Source of the DNA: Nostoc sp. HK-01
GTDB lineage: Bacteria; Cyanobacteriota; Cyanobacteriia; Cyanobacteriales; Nostocaceae
Assembly: GCA_003990705.1 (NCBI GenBank)
Contig: AP018318.1
Location: forward strand, 806,001 to 870,000
DNA: 64,000 bases
Direction of reading: 5' to 3'
This document shows positions 1 through 9,871 of this stretch, one piece after another. Numbering within the stretch: the stretch's first letter is position 1; every line of letters starts with the position of its first letter. A program made the translations under genes and the position numbers. Below the pieces are notes generated by a model. The model had not been told where the DNA came from. It did not search any database and worked only from the letters and a program-made list of their open reading frames with translations.

Positions 1-468
1 CAGTTGTTCCGGTGTAATTTTATAGCCTGTGGAAGCATCAGTGTTGACAATTACTGATACACCACCTGCCAAAGTTACCATTTCGGGATAACTCAGCCAA
101 TAGGGAGCCGGAATAATTACCTCATCACCTGGATCGATGAGTGACAAGATCAAGTTGTACAAAGAATGTTTACCGCCATTGGTGACGATGACATTTTCTG
201 CTTTGTAATCTAAACCGTTATCAGTTTTCAGCTTTTGGGCGATCGCTTCCCTTAACTTTGGTTCTCCAGCTGCGGGGCCATACTTGGTTTTGCCTTCTTC
301 CAAAGCTTTTGCTGCTGCGGCTTTAATATGCGCTGGTGTGTCAAAATCCGGTTCGCCAGCGCTAAAACTACAAACATCTATACCTTCTGCCTTCATGGCC
401 TTAGCTTTAGCTGCGATCGCTAAGGTTAAAGAAGGTTTTACCTGACTTACTCTTGCTGCCAGTTTCAT
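1..468 (-). CDS. Aspartate aminotransferase (class I/II PLP aminotransferase), 3' end outside window
   Basis: The first 156 codons of a fold-type I PLP aminotransferase are present; the gene runs off the left edge. It starts at an ATG (468) and opens [18 protein letters not shown], followed by [28 protein letters not shown] and [11 protein letters not shown]. These are hallmarks of the 1-beta aspartate/prephenate aminotransferase subfamily, which moves the amino group between aspartate or glutamate and their keto acids in the cytosol. The PLP-binding lysine lies beyond the window and cannot be checked. The family is confident; exact substrate preference (aspartate or prephenate) is not decided by the visible part. 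Confidence 0.9.
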   Translation of the reverse strand, partial: MKLAARVSQVKPSLTLAIAAKAKAMKAEGIDVCSFSAGEPDFDTPAHIKAAAAKALEEGKTKYGPAAGEPKLREAIAQKLKTDNGLDYKAENVIVTNGGKHSLYNLILSLIDPGDEVIIPAPYWLSYPEMVTLAGGVSVIVNTDASTGYKITPEQL

Positions 469-687
469 TCTTACTTATTCTTTGGCAAATCTCTCACTTA
501 TTTAAGGATATCCCAGAAACTCTACCGAGTTTTGCCTTTGGGTGAATTCCTTTGCATCTGTGTGTGCATCACAGAAATCTCGCAAAATTCTGTGGCTAAT
601 CACACGCATTTAAATTTCTTTAATTGTCTGTACATTTTTACCTCCCTATGAAGCTAGATATTATGTTTTGAGTCTATCATCCAAAAA

Positions 688-1350
688 TTAATCGCTAAAC
701 ATTTGCACTGCATAAATTTGACCAGTTTTACCAACAGCAATACCATAGCCAAATTTTTTGTATTCACGGGTGAGGAGGTTGGTGCGGTGGTTGTTGCTGT
801 ACATCCAACTGCGTTGAAAATTTTCGACTGTGCTGTAAGTTAGCCCTAAACCTTGGACACTATCTTTAATAATATTTTCGCCAACTCCGACACGCCGATT
901 ACCACTAACGGCAATATAGCGATCGCGGGGATTTTTCCCATCGAGGGAAATATGATTAAAATATTGCTGCTCCAGCATATCTTGGGCGTGGAGTTTTGCG
1001 GCTAATGAAAGTAAAGCGTCGGCTTTGAGAGGTTTTAAATTATTGAGGGTGCGATCGCGATTTACCAATTCTAAGGCAAACTGTCTCAACTCTGGCTCAT
1101 CACGCAACTGTTGGGCATTCCAAATGGTAACTTTTGGCTGGCCAATTTTCCAATCAGCGCCACCATTCCCGTTATAAAGACCTTGTTTTAGCAGTCCAAA
1201 GGGAGAAAGTTCTGTCCAAAAATAATTAATATCCACTGGGTGTCCCCGCAAAGCCTGGTGGATGAAATAGGTAGTTGGCCTAAATGCTAAAACTACCGTA
1301 AATAAAACAACGTATCTCCACCAAATGTTGACTTTGCTCTTTGTATCCAT
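688..1350 (-). CDS. CAP (SCP/PR-1-like) domain protein with N-terminal membrane anchor
   Basis: The protein has 220 residues. Residues 12-30 form a hydrophobic segment that is probably an uncleaved anchor or signal. A CAP domain follows at about residues 90-220, with the family signatures AAKLHAQDMLEQQYFNH, GVGENI and SWMYSNNHRTNLL. Bacterial CAP proteins are exported; their biochemical role is mostly unknown, with proposed functions in surface or lipid binding. It stands alone: its neighbours are an aminotransferase on one side and a permease on the other, both on the same strand but with gaps of more than 100 bases. Confidence 0.85.
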   Translation of the reverse strand: MDTKSKVNIWWRYVVLFTVVLAFRPTTYFIHQALRGHPVDINYFWTELSPFGLLKQGLYNGNGGADWKIGQPKVTIWNAQQLRDEPELRQFALELVNRDRTLNNLKPLKADALLSLAAKLHAQDMLEQQYFNHISLDGKNPRDRYIAVSGNRRVGVGENIIKDSVQGLGLTYSTVENFQRSWMYSNNHRTNLLTREYKKFGYGIAVGKTGQIYAVQMFSD

Positions 1351-1448
1351 TGTCTTGATTCAAGGTTAGGGATGCACAAACCACTAAACTAGTTTTACAT
1401 CTGCGTACTAACTAATTACGTAAAAATTTAGCACTTGTTTAACCTTGA

Positions 1449-1475
1449 TAGAGACGCTGCAAGGCAACGCCTCTA
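1449..1475. repeat. Imperfect palindromic repeat downstream of the permease gene
   Basis: TAGAGACG and CGCCTCTA form the arms around CTGCAAGGCAA. The hairpin lies just past the stop of the minus-strand permease gene. Small palindromes of the type TAGAGACGN(11)CGTCTCTA are scattered in Nostoc genomes. It may act as a weak terminator, but there is no T-run. Confidence 0.5.
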
Positions 1476-1482
1476 TGATTTC

Positions 1483-3429
1483 TCAACCACCGACATGGAT
1501 TCCTGGTCGCCTATGGGGATTTTTTTCGGCGCGACGCAGTACTTCACGGGTAACTACAGCAATATCACCTTCACCAAATAAAATAAACCGCAGTAAATAT
1601 TGGATGGGATTTCCTTCCACCCAGCCGAAATAAGCGTGCGGAATTTTACCAGTTTGGTCACGAATATACAGTAGCAAAGCGGCGATCGCATTGGGTACTG
1701 CGGCACTTTCAGCCCGCAAAATTCGATAATCACCAACTTGTACACCTTTGACTCGAATCACATCAGTAAAATCTGACGCATCAGATATCAAAATTTCTAG
1801 AAAGATCACTGGATCTGTCGGCGGAATGTGGTTATCTTCCCGTACCTCTTTTTCCTTTAACAAATATTCTTGTTCATCACCCACATTTAATCGATTAGCA
1901 ATGATGCGGATTGCACCTTGGCTTTCTTCAGCAATGAATTGGCGGGCATTTTCATCAACTTCTATTTGTTCTACTCGCAGTTCTGTGGAGCGCCAAACGC
2001 GGGAAACTAGGGAAGTACAAATAATTGCACCAATAAAGAACGCGGCGATTTTAATCCCTTCTGGTCTCTCAATAATATTGACAATTGTCGTATAGATAAA
2101 GACCAGTGTTATCAGTGCAAAAATGAATCTTCCCTTTGGAGAATTTTGACGATGGGCTGATAAAGTAACAGCAAAGGCGGCGGAACTTATTAATACCAAT
2201 ACACCTGTTGCATAAGCACCACCCTGTGCTTCTACATTTGCCTGGAAAATCACTGTTACCACAAAGGCAATCGTGATATAAACCAATACTAAGGGTCTGG
2301 TTAGTAACGCCCAACTCGGTGCCATACCATAACGTGGTAAGTAACGAGGCACAATATTTAGTAGCCCTGCCATTGCGGATGCACCAGCAAACCACAAAAT
2401 AGAAATGGTGCTTAAATCATAAATGGTACCGAAGCCATTACCTAAATACAGATGTGCCAGATAAGCAAGGGCGCGGCCATTGGCTTTACCACCTGTGGCA
2501 AATTCCGTGGCGGGAATTAACAGAGTAGTGACAAAACTGCTGGTTAGTAAAAAGAAGCTCATAATTACAGCCGCAGCAGTCAGTAGCTTGCGAGTATTCC
2601 GCACTCTTCCTCTGGGCATTTCTGGGGTATCGCTACTACTACCTTGAACTAGGGGCATAACAGTTACACCAGTCTCAAATCCTGATAAGCCTAATGCCAG
2701 TTTGGGAAATAATAGGATAGCTAGACCGATGAGAGCAAAGAAATTAGAATGATGGGCAAAAAGTGCTGTTTGCCAATTTGCGATCGCACCTGGGTTAATT
2801 GCAATATGATATAACCCAATGCTAATGACAACTAAATTTAACAGCAGATAAACTGCCACTAAAAATACCGCAATCCCAATTGCTTCTTTAAAGCCTCTCA
2901 AGAAAACTACACCGAGTAAAGCAATTAACATTAAGGTAATAGCAATGCTTTGACTGTGCAGCAGACTTGGTGTCAGCGGATTTTCAATGATATGGGCTGT
3001 GGCATCAGCGGCAGACAGAGTAATAGTAATAATAAAGTCAGTTGCCACAAAGCCAAGTAGACACAATACCAGTAATTTGCCTTGCCACCAAGACAGCAAA
3101 TGCTCCAACATAGCAATAGAACCTTCACCATGTGGGCTTTTAGCAGCAATACGGCGATAGATTGGCAATGCACCAAAGAGCGTTAATAAAACCAAAATAA
3201 GCGTAGCAATAGGAGAAAGCGCACCTGCCGCCAATGCCGCAATTCCCGGTTGATAGCCGAGAGTAGAAAAATAATCTACACCGGTTAAGCACATAACTTG
3301 CCACCAAGGATGCTGGCGGTGTGCTTCTTCCTTCTGGTAAGGCCCTTCCTTTTCGCGGCGGTTTTCTGCCAGTAACCAGCGCATAAACCGTCTACTGAGC
3401 CGTTTTGTTGAGAACATTGATTTAGCCAT
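1483..3429 (-). CDS. APC-superfamily permease with C-terminal cytosolic domain
   Basis: About 648 residues from the ATG at 3429; an in-frame TTG at 3492 would add 21 residues, but the ATG is preceded by GGAT and gives a typical cytosolic start. The first 75 residues are basic and cytosolic; then come about 12 membrane segments, including [19 protein letters not shown] and [12 protein letters not shown], typical of the AA_permease_2 (APC) group. A hydrophilic tail of about 150 residues follows the last helix. Family members are usually named amino acid transporters. The fold plus a long C-terminal domain also resembles KimA-type potassium importers, so potassium is an alternative substrate, which the nearby kdp and ktr genes make worth testing. 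Substrate is not decided by sequence alone. Confidence 0.75.
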   Translation of the reverse strand: MAKSMFSTKRLSRRFMRWLLAENRREKEGPYQKEEAHRQHPWWQVMCLTGVDYFSTLGYQPGIAALAAGALSPIATLILVLLTLFGALPIYRRIAAKSPHGEGSIAMLEHLLSWWQGKLLVLCLLGFVATDFIITITLSAADATAHIIENPLTPSLLHSQSIAITLMLIALLGVVFLRGFKEAIGIAVFLVAVYLLLNLVVISIGLYHIAINPGAIANWQTALFAHHSNFFALIGLAILLFPKLALGLSGFETGVTVMPLVQGSSSDTPEMPRGRVRNTRKLLTAAAVIMSFFLLTSSFVTTLLIPATEFATGGKANGRALAYLAHLYLGNGFGTIYDLSTISILWFAGASAMAGLLNIVPRYLPRYGMAPSWALLTRPLVLVYITIAFVVTVIFQANVEAQGGAYATGVLVLISSAAFAVTLSAHRQNSPKGRFIFALITLVFIYTTIVNIIERPEGIKIAAFFIGAIICTSLVSRVWRSTELRVEQIEVDENARQFIAEESQGAIRIIANRLNVGDEQEYLLKEKEVREDNHIPPTDPVIFLEILISDASDFTDVIRVKGVQVGDYRILRAESAAVPNAIAALLLYIRDQTGKIPHAYFGWVEGNPIQYLLRFILFGEGDIAVVTREVLRRAEKNPHRRPGIHVGG

Positions 3430-3650
3430 CAAATCCGATTTTGTTATAAAAGTCGCTGCTGTGAGTGCTTTGAGTTTGGTAGTTTTATTCAAAATTTTGA
3501 ACTACAAATCCACTTACAGAATAAAGAACAACAAGTTTTTACATTAGAAATTTTCCCCAAATAATTGATTTCCATAAACCAAGTCCTGACAAAAATCAGG
3601 AAAAGTATGACTTGTCTATGGATATTAGGTATAGATATAAGGAGTATTTT

Positions 3651-4658
3651 ATGCTGCGATCGCTCAAACAAAAGTTGGCATTAGTTATCTTATTAGCGTT
3701 TTCCTTGATCCTATGGCCTCATCATGCTTTTGCTTTAGTTCCCACAGAAAGCCAATTCACCACCGCTGTTGGTGCTTGTGAAGCTGTAATCTCCATTAAA
3801 AAAGGCACAAACCCCGGCAATGTCAGGTTACAGCCGGGACAGACTTATCAAATCGTTGGTCAAAATAAAGATAACCCTTCTCACTACCTGCTAGAAATTG
3901 CCAGTGCCAGCCCTTCTCGGCGTTGGGTTCCTACTAGTTGCGTTAGTGCCGATGGTTTGCCTACTGATACCACAGGAAAGATACCGCCTGTAATTCCTGT
4001 AGCTGTAGGTAATGACTATTTACTAGCGGTAAGTTGGCAACCAGCTTTCTGTGAGTCTAAACCTGAAAAAACTGAGTGCAAAAATTTAGCGAAAAATCCC
4101 AACCGTCCCGAAGCTACCAATTTCGCTTTACATGGTTTGTGGCCTCAGCCTGAATCTAATATTTACTGTGGAGTCAGTCAGAGTGATATCACCTTTGATA
4201 AAGCCAGTGCTTGGTCAAAGTTACCGGCCGTAGAAACAGAACTTTCGCCTGAGACTTGGGAAAAGTTACAAGTAGTTATGCCGGGAACTGCTTCCAATTT
4301 GCAAAGGCATGAATGGATTAAGCATGGTACTTGCTATCAAGGTACACCAGAGGAATATTTTACTGAGTCCATTGCCCTAATCGATGCCTTTAACAAATCT
4401 CCCATTCAAGCATTAGTAGCTAGTAGTATTGGTCGCCAAGTTACCCTCAAAGATATTGATCAGGCCTTGTCGTCTTTGGGTGTGAATGCTGGGGACAAGA
4501 TAGAAGTCAAATGCACCAATGCAGTATTAGGTGAACTTTGGGTTAACCTCAGAGGCGATATTACCCCTAACACTTTAATTAGTGACTTGTTAACCAATAG
4601 CCCAAAAGCCAAACTTGAGAAGTTCAAGTCTTGCTTAATTGACGATGCGCGTAATTAA
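3651..4658 (+). CDS. Secreted ribonuclease T2 family protein
   Basis: The start is the ATG at 3651, seven bases after a clear AAGGAG; an in-frame start 39 bases upstream lacks a ribosome site. Residues 1-28 form a signal peptide ending HHAFA. A region of about 90 residues resembling an SH3-like domain follows, then the T2 nuclease domain. Both catalytic segments are present: FALHGLWPQ (CAS I, His161) and HEWIKHGTCY (CAS II, His220, Glu221, His225). RNase T2 enzymes cleave single-stranded RNA via a 2',3'-cyclic phosphate, here in the periplasm or outside the cell, probably for phosphate or nucleotide scavenging. It is transcribed towards kdpC. Confidence 0.9.
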   Translation: MLRSLKQKLALVILLAFSLILWPHHAFALVPTESQFTTAVGACEAVISIKKGTNPGNVRLQPGQTYQIVGQNKDNPSHYLLEIASASPSRRWVPTSCVSADGLPTDTTGKIPPVIPVAVGNDYLLAVSWQPAFCESKPEKTECKNLAKNPNRPEATNFALHGLWPQPESNIYCGVSQSDITFDKASAWSKLPAVETELSPETWEKLQVVMPGTASNLQRHEWIKHGTCYQGTPEEYFTESIALIDAFNKSPIQALVASSIGRQVTLKDIDQALSSLGVNAGDKIEVKCTNAVLGELWVNLRGDITPNTLISDLLTNSPKAKLEKFKSCLIDDARN

Positions 4659-4690
4659 TTAAAGTTGTTGGGTTAAGTATAAAAGATAAA

Positions 4691-4718
4691 GGCGATCGCT
4701 ATGTGTGATGCGATCGCC
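4691..4718. terminator. Hairpin built from two HIP1 sites between convergent genes
   Basis: GGCGATCGC (4691-4699) and GCGATCGCC (4710-4718) form a perfect 9-bp stem with a 10-base loop. An AT-rich stretch flanks each side (A7 then T5 to the right; T-rich on the minus strand to the left). The hairpin lies between the stops of the RNase T2 gene and kdpC, so it may end transcription in both directions. Confidence 0.5.
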
Positions 4719-4751
4719 CAATCAAAAAAATATTTTTATATAAAATTCTGG

Positions 4752-5396
4752 CTAACTTGCTGACTTCAACCCATCCAAAGCTAAGTTCAATTTCAAAACA
4801 TTAACTCCTGGTTCACCAAAAATACCTAGAAAGCGACCATCAGTATTTTGAGCAATCAAAGTTTCTAACCGCTGGGGTTGGAGTCCTCGCACTTTGGCTA
4901 CACGGTTAACTTGTGCTTTGGCAGCTTCCGGGGTAATGTGGGGGTCGAGGCTAGAACCAGAAGTGTAAACTAAATCGGCGGTAGGTTGGATACCTGCTTT
5001 TTTTAACCGATTTAAATCACCTTCAACACGTTTGCTGGGGTCAGGATCATCTTTACCTTTGATACGTTCTATTAATGCTGAATTACTTGGGGCTAAATTA
5101 CTCGCACCCGAAACCCCAGTTTTTAACACTCCCGCTTCATCTTTTTTCGGGTCAGCAGTGCTGTAACTGGTGGTACTAGAACGACTATTAAAATATCTTT
5201 CGGAAGTGAAAGGTTGACCAATTAAACTAGAGCCAATTACTTGACCTTGGTTATTTTTAATCAGGCTACCATTGACTTGAAATGGCAAAATAATCTGTCC
5301 AACACCGATCATCACAAAGGGATAAATAATAGCGCCAATTACCCAAAGAACTAAAGTAGAACGAATGGCTCGGTTAACTTCGCGTGCAAAACTCAT
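4752..5396 (-). CDS. kdpC: Potassium-transporting ATPase subunit C
   Basis: 214 residues from the ATG at 5396. Upstream in-frame starts would run into kdpG and are unlikely. There is one N-terminal membrane helix (about residues 15-40), then the periplasmic KdpC domain with SLIGQPFTSERYFNSRSS, the SGASNLAPSNSALIERI segment and DPHITPEAA. KdpC is part of the high-affinity K+ pump KdpFABC. Its start codon overlaps the kdpG stop by one base (TAATG), which points to translational coupling. It is the last gene of kdpA-kdpB-kdpG-kdpC. No kdpD follows. Confidence 0.95.
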   Translation of the reverse strand: MSFAREVNRAIRSTLVLWVIGAIIYPFVMIGVGQIILPFQVNGSLIKNNQGQVIGSSLIGQPFTSERYFNSRSSTTSYSTADPKKDEAGVLKTGVSGASNLAPSNSALIERIKGKDDPDPSKRVEGDLNRLKKAGIQPTADLVYTSGSSLDPHITPEAAKAQVNRVAKVRGLQPQRLETLIAQNTDGRFLGIFGEPGVNVLKLNLALDGLKSAS

Positions 5397-5647
5397 TAGA
5401 ATTTCTCCGGGACAAACATAACAAAAAATAAATAAGTAGAAAGGCTCAAAGTTACTAGTCCTAACAGACCTAATGACCAAGCTTGAAAATGGGAAAAACT
5501 TTCTCCGGTGGCGGCATAAACCACAGGTGCGATCGCCAGATTCAAACACATTCCCAAAAAGATATATAAGGGCAGTTTTGGAATGCGGTAATCAGCCATA
5601 TAATCAATTATCTCCGCCAATATTTGAGGTAAACGAAAAGATTTCAT
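5396..5647 (-). CDS. kdpG: KdpG/KdpF-like small membrane subunit of the Kdp potassium pump
   Basis: 83 residues with two hydrophobic segments (about 26-47 and 58-78). The last 25 residues (TLSLSTYLFFVMFVPEKF) look like the single-helix KdpF peptide of other bacteria, which also ends near P-E-x-F. The first helix and basic N-terminus are extra. The position between kdpB and kdpC matches the kdpG gene I recall from Anabaena L-31. KdpF stabilises KdpFABC in E. coli; the role of the added helix is not known to me. It starts 22 bases after kdpB and overlaps kdpC by one base. Confidence 0.8.
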   Translation of the reverse strand: MKSFRLPQILAEIIDYMADYRIPKLPLYIFLGMCLNLAIAPVVYAATGESFSHFQAWSLGLLGLVTLSLSTYLFFVMFVPEKF

Positions 5648-5669
5648 AACATTGATGAGTCGTTAAAAA

Positions 5670-7802
5670 TTAAGAAAAAGGTAAGATGACATCAATTAAT
5701 TTAATGGCAATAAAAGGTGCAACAATTCCGCCCAAACCATAAATGAAAATGTTGCGTCTTAATAATTGATCTGCTGTCAGGGGACGGAATTTAACTCCCG
5801 TCAGTGCTAACGGAATCAGTACCGGAATAATTAAGGCGTTGTAAATTAGGGCTGAGATAATGGCTGATTGAGCGCTTTTCAGTCCCATAATGTTGAGTGC
5901 GCCAATTCCCGCCGCCGCAAAGATAGTGGGAATAATGGCGAAATACTTAGCAATATCATTGGCAATAGAAAAAGTAGTTAACGCCCCACGGGTAATAAGT
6001 AACTGTTTACCAATAGTGACCAAATCAATTAATTTGGTGGGGTCAGAATCTAAATCCACCATGTTAGCGGCTTCTTTAGCTGCTTGCGTCCCAGAGTTCA
6101 TTGCTAAACCTACGTTGGCTTGGGCTAATGCGGGTGCATCATTAGTACCATCTCCGGTCATTGCTACTAACTTACCTTGAGATTGTTCGGCGCGAATTAC
6201 ACCAATTTTGTCTTCTGGTGTGGCTTCAGCGATAAAATCATCAACACCTGCTTCTTGAGCAATCACACCAGCCGTAATGCGGTTATCACCTGTGAGCATA
6301 ATTGTCTTGACACCCATCCGCCGGAGTTGATCGAATCTTTCACGCAAACCGGGTTTAACAATATCTTTGAGATAGATAACCCCAAAAATTTGGTCATCTT
6401 GACAAACGGCTAAGGGTGTACCGCCTAACCGCGAAACTCGCTCATAAGCTGCATCAACATCACTAGCAATATGGCCTCCACGAGAGCGAACAAAGCTTTT
6501 AATTGCATCTACCGCCCCTTTACGGACTTGTTTACTGTTGGGGAGATTTGTCCCACTCATCCGGGTTTTGGCAGAAAATTCGACACCTTCTGCTTGGTTG
6601 ATATCGAAATCTACACCAACGTGATAAGTATCTGCCAGTTTGACAATTGATCTACCTTCTGGTGTTTCATCAAATACACTGGCAGCACGGGCAACTCTGG
6701 CGACATCTTCGATTGTGTAACTGTTAACAGGGATAAACTCATCCGCCATCCGGTTGCCCAAGGTGATTGTGCCTGTTTTATCTAGCACTAGGGTATTGAT
6801 ATCACCACAGGCTTCGACGGCGCGTCCAGAGGTGGCAATCACATTAAATTGCGCTACTCTATCCATCCCCGCAATTCCGATCGCACTCAGCAAACCGCCT
6901 ATAGTTGTCGGTATCAATGCAACTAACAAGGAAATCAAAATCGCCACACTCGCACCCGCCCGTAAGCTGTTGCTGGCTTCTGTACCAAATACCGTACTGA
7001 TAAAGTGAGCAATAAAGTTAACAAAGGGCGGCATCGTTGCTACCACAATTAAAAACACTTGGGTTAACACGGCTAACAATACTGTTAAGGCAATTTCATT
7101 CGGTGTTTTAGTGCGTTCTGCGCCTTCTACTAAAGAAATCATCCGGTCAATAAAGCCCTTACCAGGATCAGCTGTAATCCGAATTGTTAATTCATCAGAA
7201 AGTAAGCGCGTACCGCCTGTAACTGAACTGGCAATATCTGTACCTGGTTGTTTGAGTACCGGGGCTGATTCTCCGGTGATGGCTGACTCATCTACAGAAC
7301 CAAGACCTTGAATCACTTCGCCATCGGCGGGAATCATGTTATTAGCTACTACTTTGACTAAATCGCCGCGTCGCAGTTCTGTAGAATTAACTGTTTGAAT
7401 TGAACCATCAGGAAGAATTTTACTCGCAACGGTATCAGAACGGGTGGAGCGCAAGGAATCAGCCTGGGCTTTACCGCGTCCTTCAGCTACAGCTTCGGCA
7501 AAGTTGGCAAAGACAACGGTGAAAAACAGAATAAGTGTAATTAAACCGTTTAATAAGCGTTGTTGATTAACATCTGCTTGAATTGTGCCGAATAAATTGG
7601 GGTCGAGGGTAACGAGGAAGGTAACAATTGTTCCTACCCAGACGATAAACATGACTGGGTTACGAACAGCTATTTTGGGATGGAGTTTGACAAATGACTC
7701 TTTAATCGCTCTTTGGTAGAGTCCCCGCATATCTGTTTTGGGGGTATGTTTGCGCGAGTCACGGGTTCCTTGAGGAAGACGAGGTGTTGTGTTGGTTTTC
7801 AT
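5670..7802 (-). CDS. kdpB: Potassium-transporting P-type ATPase subunit B
   Basis: 710 residues, P1A-type ATPase. The phosphorylation motif DKTGT is at about residues 341-345 (Asp341 takes the phosphate), the actuator motif TGES at 176-179, the hinge motif MLTGDN and the [12 protein letters not shown] loop follow. It hydrolyses ATP to power K+ uptake through KdpA in the cytoplasmic membrane. Compared with E. coli KdpB (682 residues) it has a longer hydrophilic N-terminus of about 30 residues. It lies 52 bases after kdpA; the gap holds a repeat with GCAAAGGCGCAAAGGAG (about 7831-7846), the end of which is not a ribosome site for kdpB. Confidence 0.97.
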   Translation of the reverse strand: MKTNTTPRLPQGTRDSRKHTPKTDMRGLYQRAIKESFVKLHPKIAVRNPVMFIVWVGTIVTFLVTLDPNLFGTIQADVNQQRLLNGLITLILFFTVVFANFAEAVAEGRGKAQADSLRSTRSDTVASKILPDGSIQTVNSTELRRGDLVKVVANNMIPADGEVIQGLGSVDESAITGESAPVLKQPGTDIASSVTGGTRLLSDELTIRITADPGKGFIDRMISLVEGAERTKTPNEIALTVLLAVLTQVFLIVVATMPPFVNFIAHFISTVFGTEASNSLRAGASVAILISLLVALIPTTIGGLLSAIGIAGMDRVAQFNVIATSGRAVEACGDINTLVLDKTGTITLGNRMADEFIPVNSYTIEDVARVARAASVFDETPEGRSIVKLADTYHVGVDFDINQAEGVEFSAKTRMSGTNLPNSKQVRKGAVDAIKSFVRSRGGHIASDVDAAYERVSRLGGTPLAVCQDDQIFGVIYLKDIVKPGLRERFDQLRRMGVKTIMLTGDNRITAGVIAQEAGVDDFIAEATPEDKIGVIRAEQSQGKLVAMTGDGTNDAPALAQANVGLAMNSGTQAAKEAANMVDLDSDPTKLIDLVTIGKQLLITRGALTTFSIANDIAKYFAIIPTIFAAAGIGALNIMGLKSAQSAIISALIYNALIIPVLIPLALTGVKFRPLTADQLLRRNIFIYGLGGIVAPFIAIKLIDVILPFS

Positions 7803-7854
7803 AGAAAGAGGAATTTTTTCACGCAGAGACGCAAAGGCGCAAAGGAGTATTGAG

Positions 7855-9600
7855 TTAGCCGATGCCTTTGGCTATCCAGAAGGCTTCACCGATGGGGCCG
7901 AAGGCGAGGACGGGAAAGAATGTGAGTGCGCCGAGAATTAAAATTACGCCTGCGGTTACGCCTGTAAACAGTCCGGTGTCGGTGCGTAATGTGCCAACTG
8001 TGAAGGGGACTTGGGGTTTGCGAGACATACTATCAGCCAGTAAGAGTAAGCCGATGATGGGGATATAGCGTCCGGCGAGGAGGCTGAAGCAAGTACTGAG
8101 GTTCCACCAGAGGGCGGTTGCGGTGGTTTTTGCCCCTGCTGCAATGGCGATGGGTGATGGTTGGGAGTCACCTAAGCCTTCAAAGCCTGAACCGTTGTTA
8201 GCCGCAGCCGAAGCATATTCATAAAGGACTTGGGCAAAGCCATGAAAGCCAGGGTTACTGATTCCTGCTAGTTGGTCGGGGAAGGCTAAAGCAATACCGG
8301 CAGGAATCATAATGGAGATGGGGTGAACTAAGAGAATCAAGAAACTCGCTAGTACTACCTCGCGCTTTTCGATTTTGCGTCCGAGAAATTCTGGTGTGCG
8401 TCCTACCATTAAGCCTGTGACGAATACTGCCAAGATGAGGTAGGCAAATAAATAAGCTGTACCTGTGCCTTGTCCACCCCAAATGATTTGTAAAAACATA
8501 TTGGAGAGGGTGACAAAACCACCGTTGGGCATGAAGGAGTCATGTAAACTGTTGACTGCGCCGCACATGGTTCCGGTGGTACTGACGGCAAATAAGGCTG
8601 ATTGCGCCCAGCCAAACCGGATTTCTTTACCTTCTAAGTTGGGTTGGGTACTACCTAAGAGTGCGTTAACTGCGGGGTTGCCGTTATATTCACCAATGGC
8701 TGTGATGATAATAAATACGATGTAAATTACACCCACCATCCCGTAGACTAACCAGGCTTGTTTGGTGTTGTTGGCAAACAAGCCGTAGGTATAAATCAAG
8801 GACGTGGGAATTGATAACATCGCCACAATTTGAATTAAGTTAGAAAATCCGTTGGGATTTTCAAAGGGATGGGCTGAGTTGATGGCAAAAAAGCCGCCGC
8901 CGTTTTCTCCGAGTTGTTTGATGATTTCAAAATGGGCAACGGGGCCAAGGGCGATCGCTTGACTTACACTAGAATCTTCTAAAGTCGGGAATACAACTGG
9001 CCCTGCCAAGGTTTCGGGAACACCAGCCACCATCAAAGCAATTCCACCAACAATACAAATAGGTAATAAAATTCGCGTAATTGAGCGAATCAAATCTACA
9101 TAAAAGTTACCTAATGGTCTACCTGTTAATCCACGAATAAAAGCAATTCCCACTGCTAAACCAGTGGCGGCTGAGGTGAACATGTGATAACCAAGTCCCC
9201 ACATTTGACTGGCGTAACTCAGATATGTTTCACCAGAATAATGTTGTTGGTTGGTGTTAGTAATAAAGGAAATTGTTGTGTGTAGGGCTGTATCCCAAGT
9301 TGGTGCAGGGATTTTGGTTGGGTTAAAGGGTAGCCATCCTTGATTCATAATAATCAAAAATATCAGCAAACCCATGACGATATTGCTGTAGAGAATGGCT
9401 CTGGCGTATTGCCAGCCTGTCATTTCTGCTTTAGTTTGTACCCCAACTAAAGTGTAAAGTATACGTTCAATTGGGTTTAAAATAGGGTCGATAAATGTGC
9501 TGCGTTCTTGGTAAACACGCGCCATATATCGCCCAAAAAATGGAGTTATGGCTACTACAATAAGTAGCGTTAGTCCAATTTGAATCCATCCTTGGAGCAT
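7855..9600 (-). CDS. kdpA: Potassium-transporting ATPase subunit A (K+ channel-like subunit)
   Basis: 581 residues, 10 membrane segments, related to the Trk/Ktr superfamily with four pore loops. Recognisable segments are [11 protein letters not shown] (first pore loop), [19 protein letters not shown] (second), [12 protein letters not shown] (third) and [12 protein letters not shown] (fourth). It forms the K+-selective pathway of the Kdp pump in the cytoplasmic membrane. It is the first gene of the minus-strand kdp operon, and its start faces the start of a histidine kinase gene across a 271-base region holding a palindrome. Kdp is normally induced by K+ limitation. Confidence 0.97.
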   Translation of the reverse strand: MLQGWIQIGLTLLIVVAITPFFGRYMARVYQERSTFIDPILNPIERILYTLVGVQTKAEMTGWQYARAILYSNIVMGLLIFLIIMNQGWLPFNPTKIPAPTWDTALHTTISFITNTNQQHYSGETYLSYASQMWGLGYHMFTSAATGLAVGIAFIRGLTGRPLGNFYVDLIRSITRILLPICIVGGIALMVAGVPETLAGPVVFPTLEDSSVSQAIALGPVAHFEIIKQLGENGGGFFAINSAHPFENPNGFSNLIQIVAMLSIPTSLIYTYGLFANNTKQAWLVYGMVGVIYIVFIIITAIGEYNGNPAVNALLGSTQPNLEGKEIRFGWAQSALFAVSTTGTMCGAVNSLHDSFMPNGGFVTLSNMFLQIIWGGQGTGTAYLFAYLILAVFVTGLMVGRTPEFLGRKIEKREVVLASFLILLVHPISIMIPAGIALAFPDQLAGISNPGFHGFAQVLYEYASAAANNGSGFEGLGDSQPSPIAIAAGAKTTATALWWNLSTCFSLLAGRYIPIIGLLLLADSMSRKPQVPFTVGTLRTDTGLFTGVTAGVILILGALTFFPVLAFGPIGEAFWIAKGIG

Positions 9601-9739
9601 AAATATTAATTATTTAGACAGTTTGTAATTACTGGGATTAATTTAGATCATCGATTTTTTATGAGGGAAAAACAAGAGATAGAAGATATAAATTTCTACA
9701 TATTTTTGAAATATACAGCGTTTATTTTTTCTATATCTA

Positions 9740-9762
9740 GCGTTTAGTTAGCTACTAAACGC
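9740..9762. promoter_or_regulatory. Palindrome in the divergent kdpA / histidine kinase region
   Basis: GCGTTTAGT, TAGCT and ACTAAACGC give perfect 9-bp arms with a 5-base centre, about 140 bases upstream of the kdpA start and 110 bases upstream of the kinase start. A further copy of the half GCGTTTA lies at 9718-9724. The place and symmetry fit an operator, most simply for the NarL-type regulator encoded next door. A transcribed hairpin is the alternative. Confidence 0.45.
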
Positions 9763-9783
9763 CGAGTTGAAACAACAAATCAG

Positions 9784-9812
9784 ATCCCCAACTTCTTAAA
9801 GAAGTCGGGGAT
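9784..9812. repeat. Small dispersed palindrome (ATCCCCAACTTCTT type)
   Basis: ATCCCCAACTTCTT and AAGAAGTCGGGGAT pair with one mismatch around a single base. Nearly the same palindrome serves as the hairpin after ktrB at 15412-15442, and a shortened relative lies at 31002-31020. It sits about 60 bases before the histidine kinase start. Confidence 0.6.
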
Positions 9813-9871
9813 ATAAACCTCTATAGTTTTAGTATATTAAATATAATTTTAGAGAATCTTACTTAAATTAA

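Noticed and set aside
9600-9871. Possible K+-sensing riboswitch before kdpA
   Set aside because: Only the palindromes were found; no ydaO/kimA-type or other known riboswitch core could be recognised.
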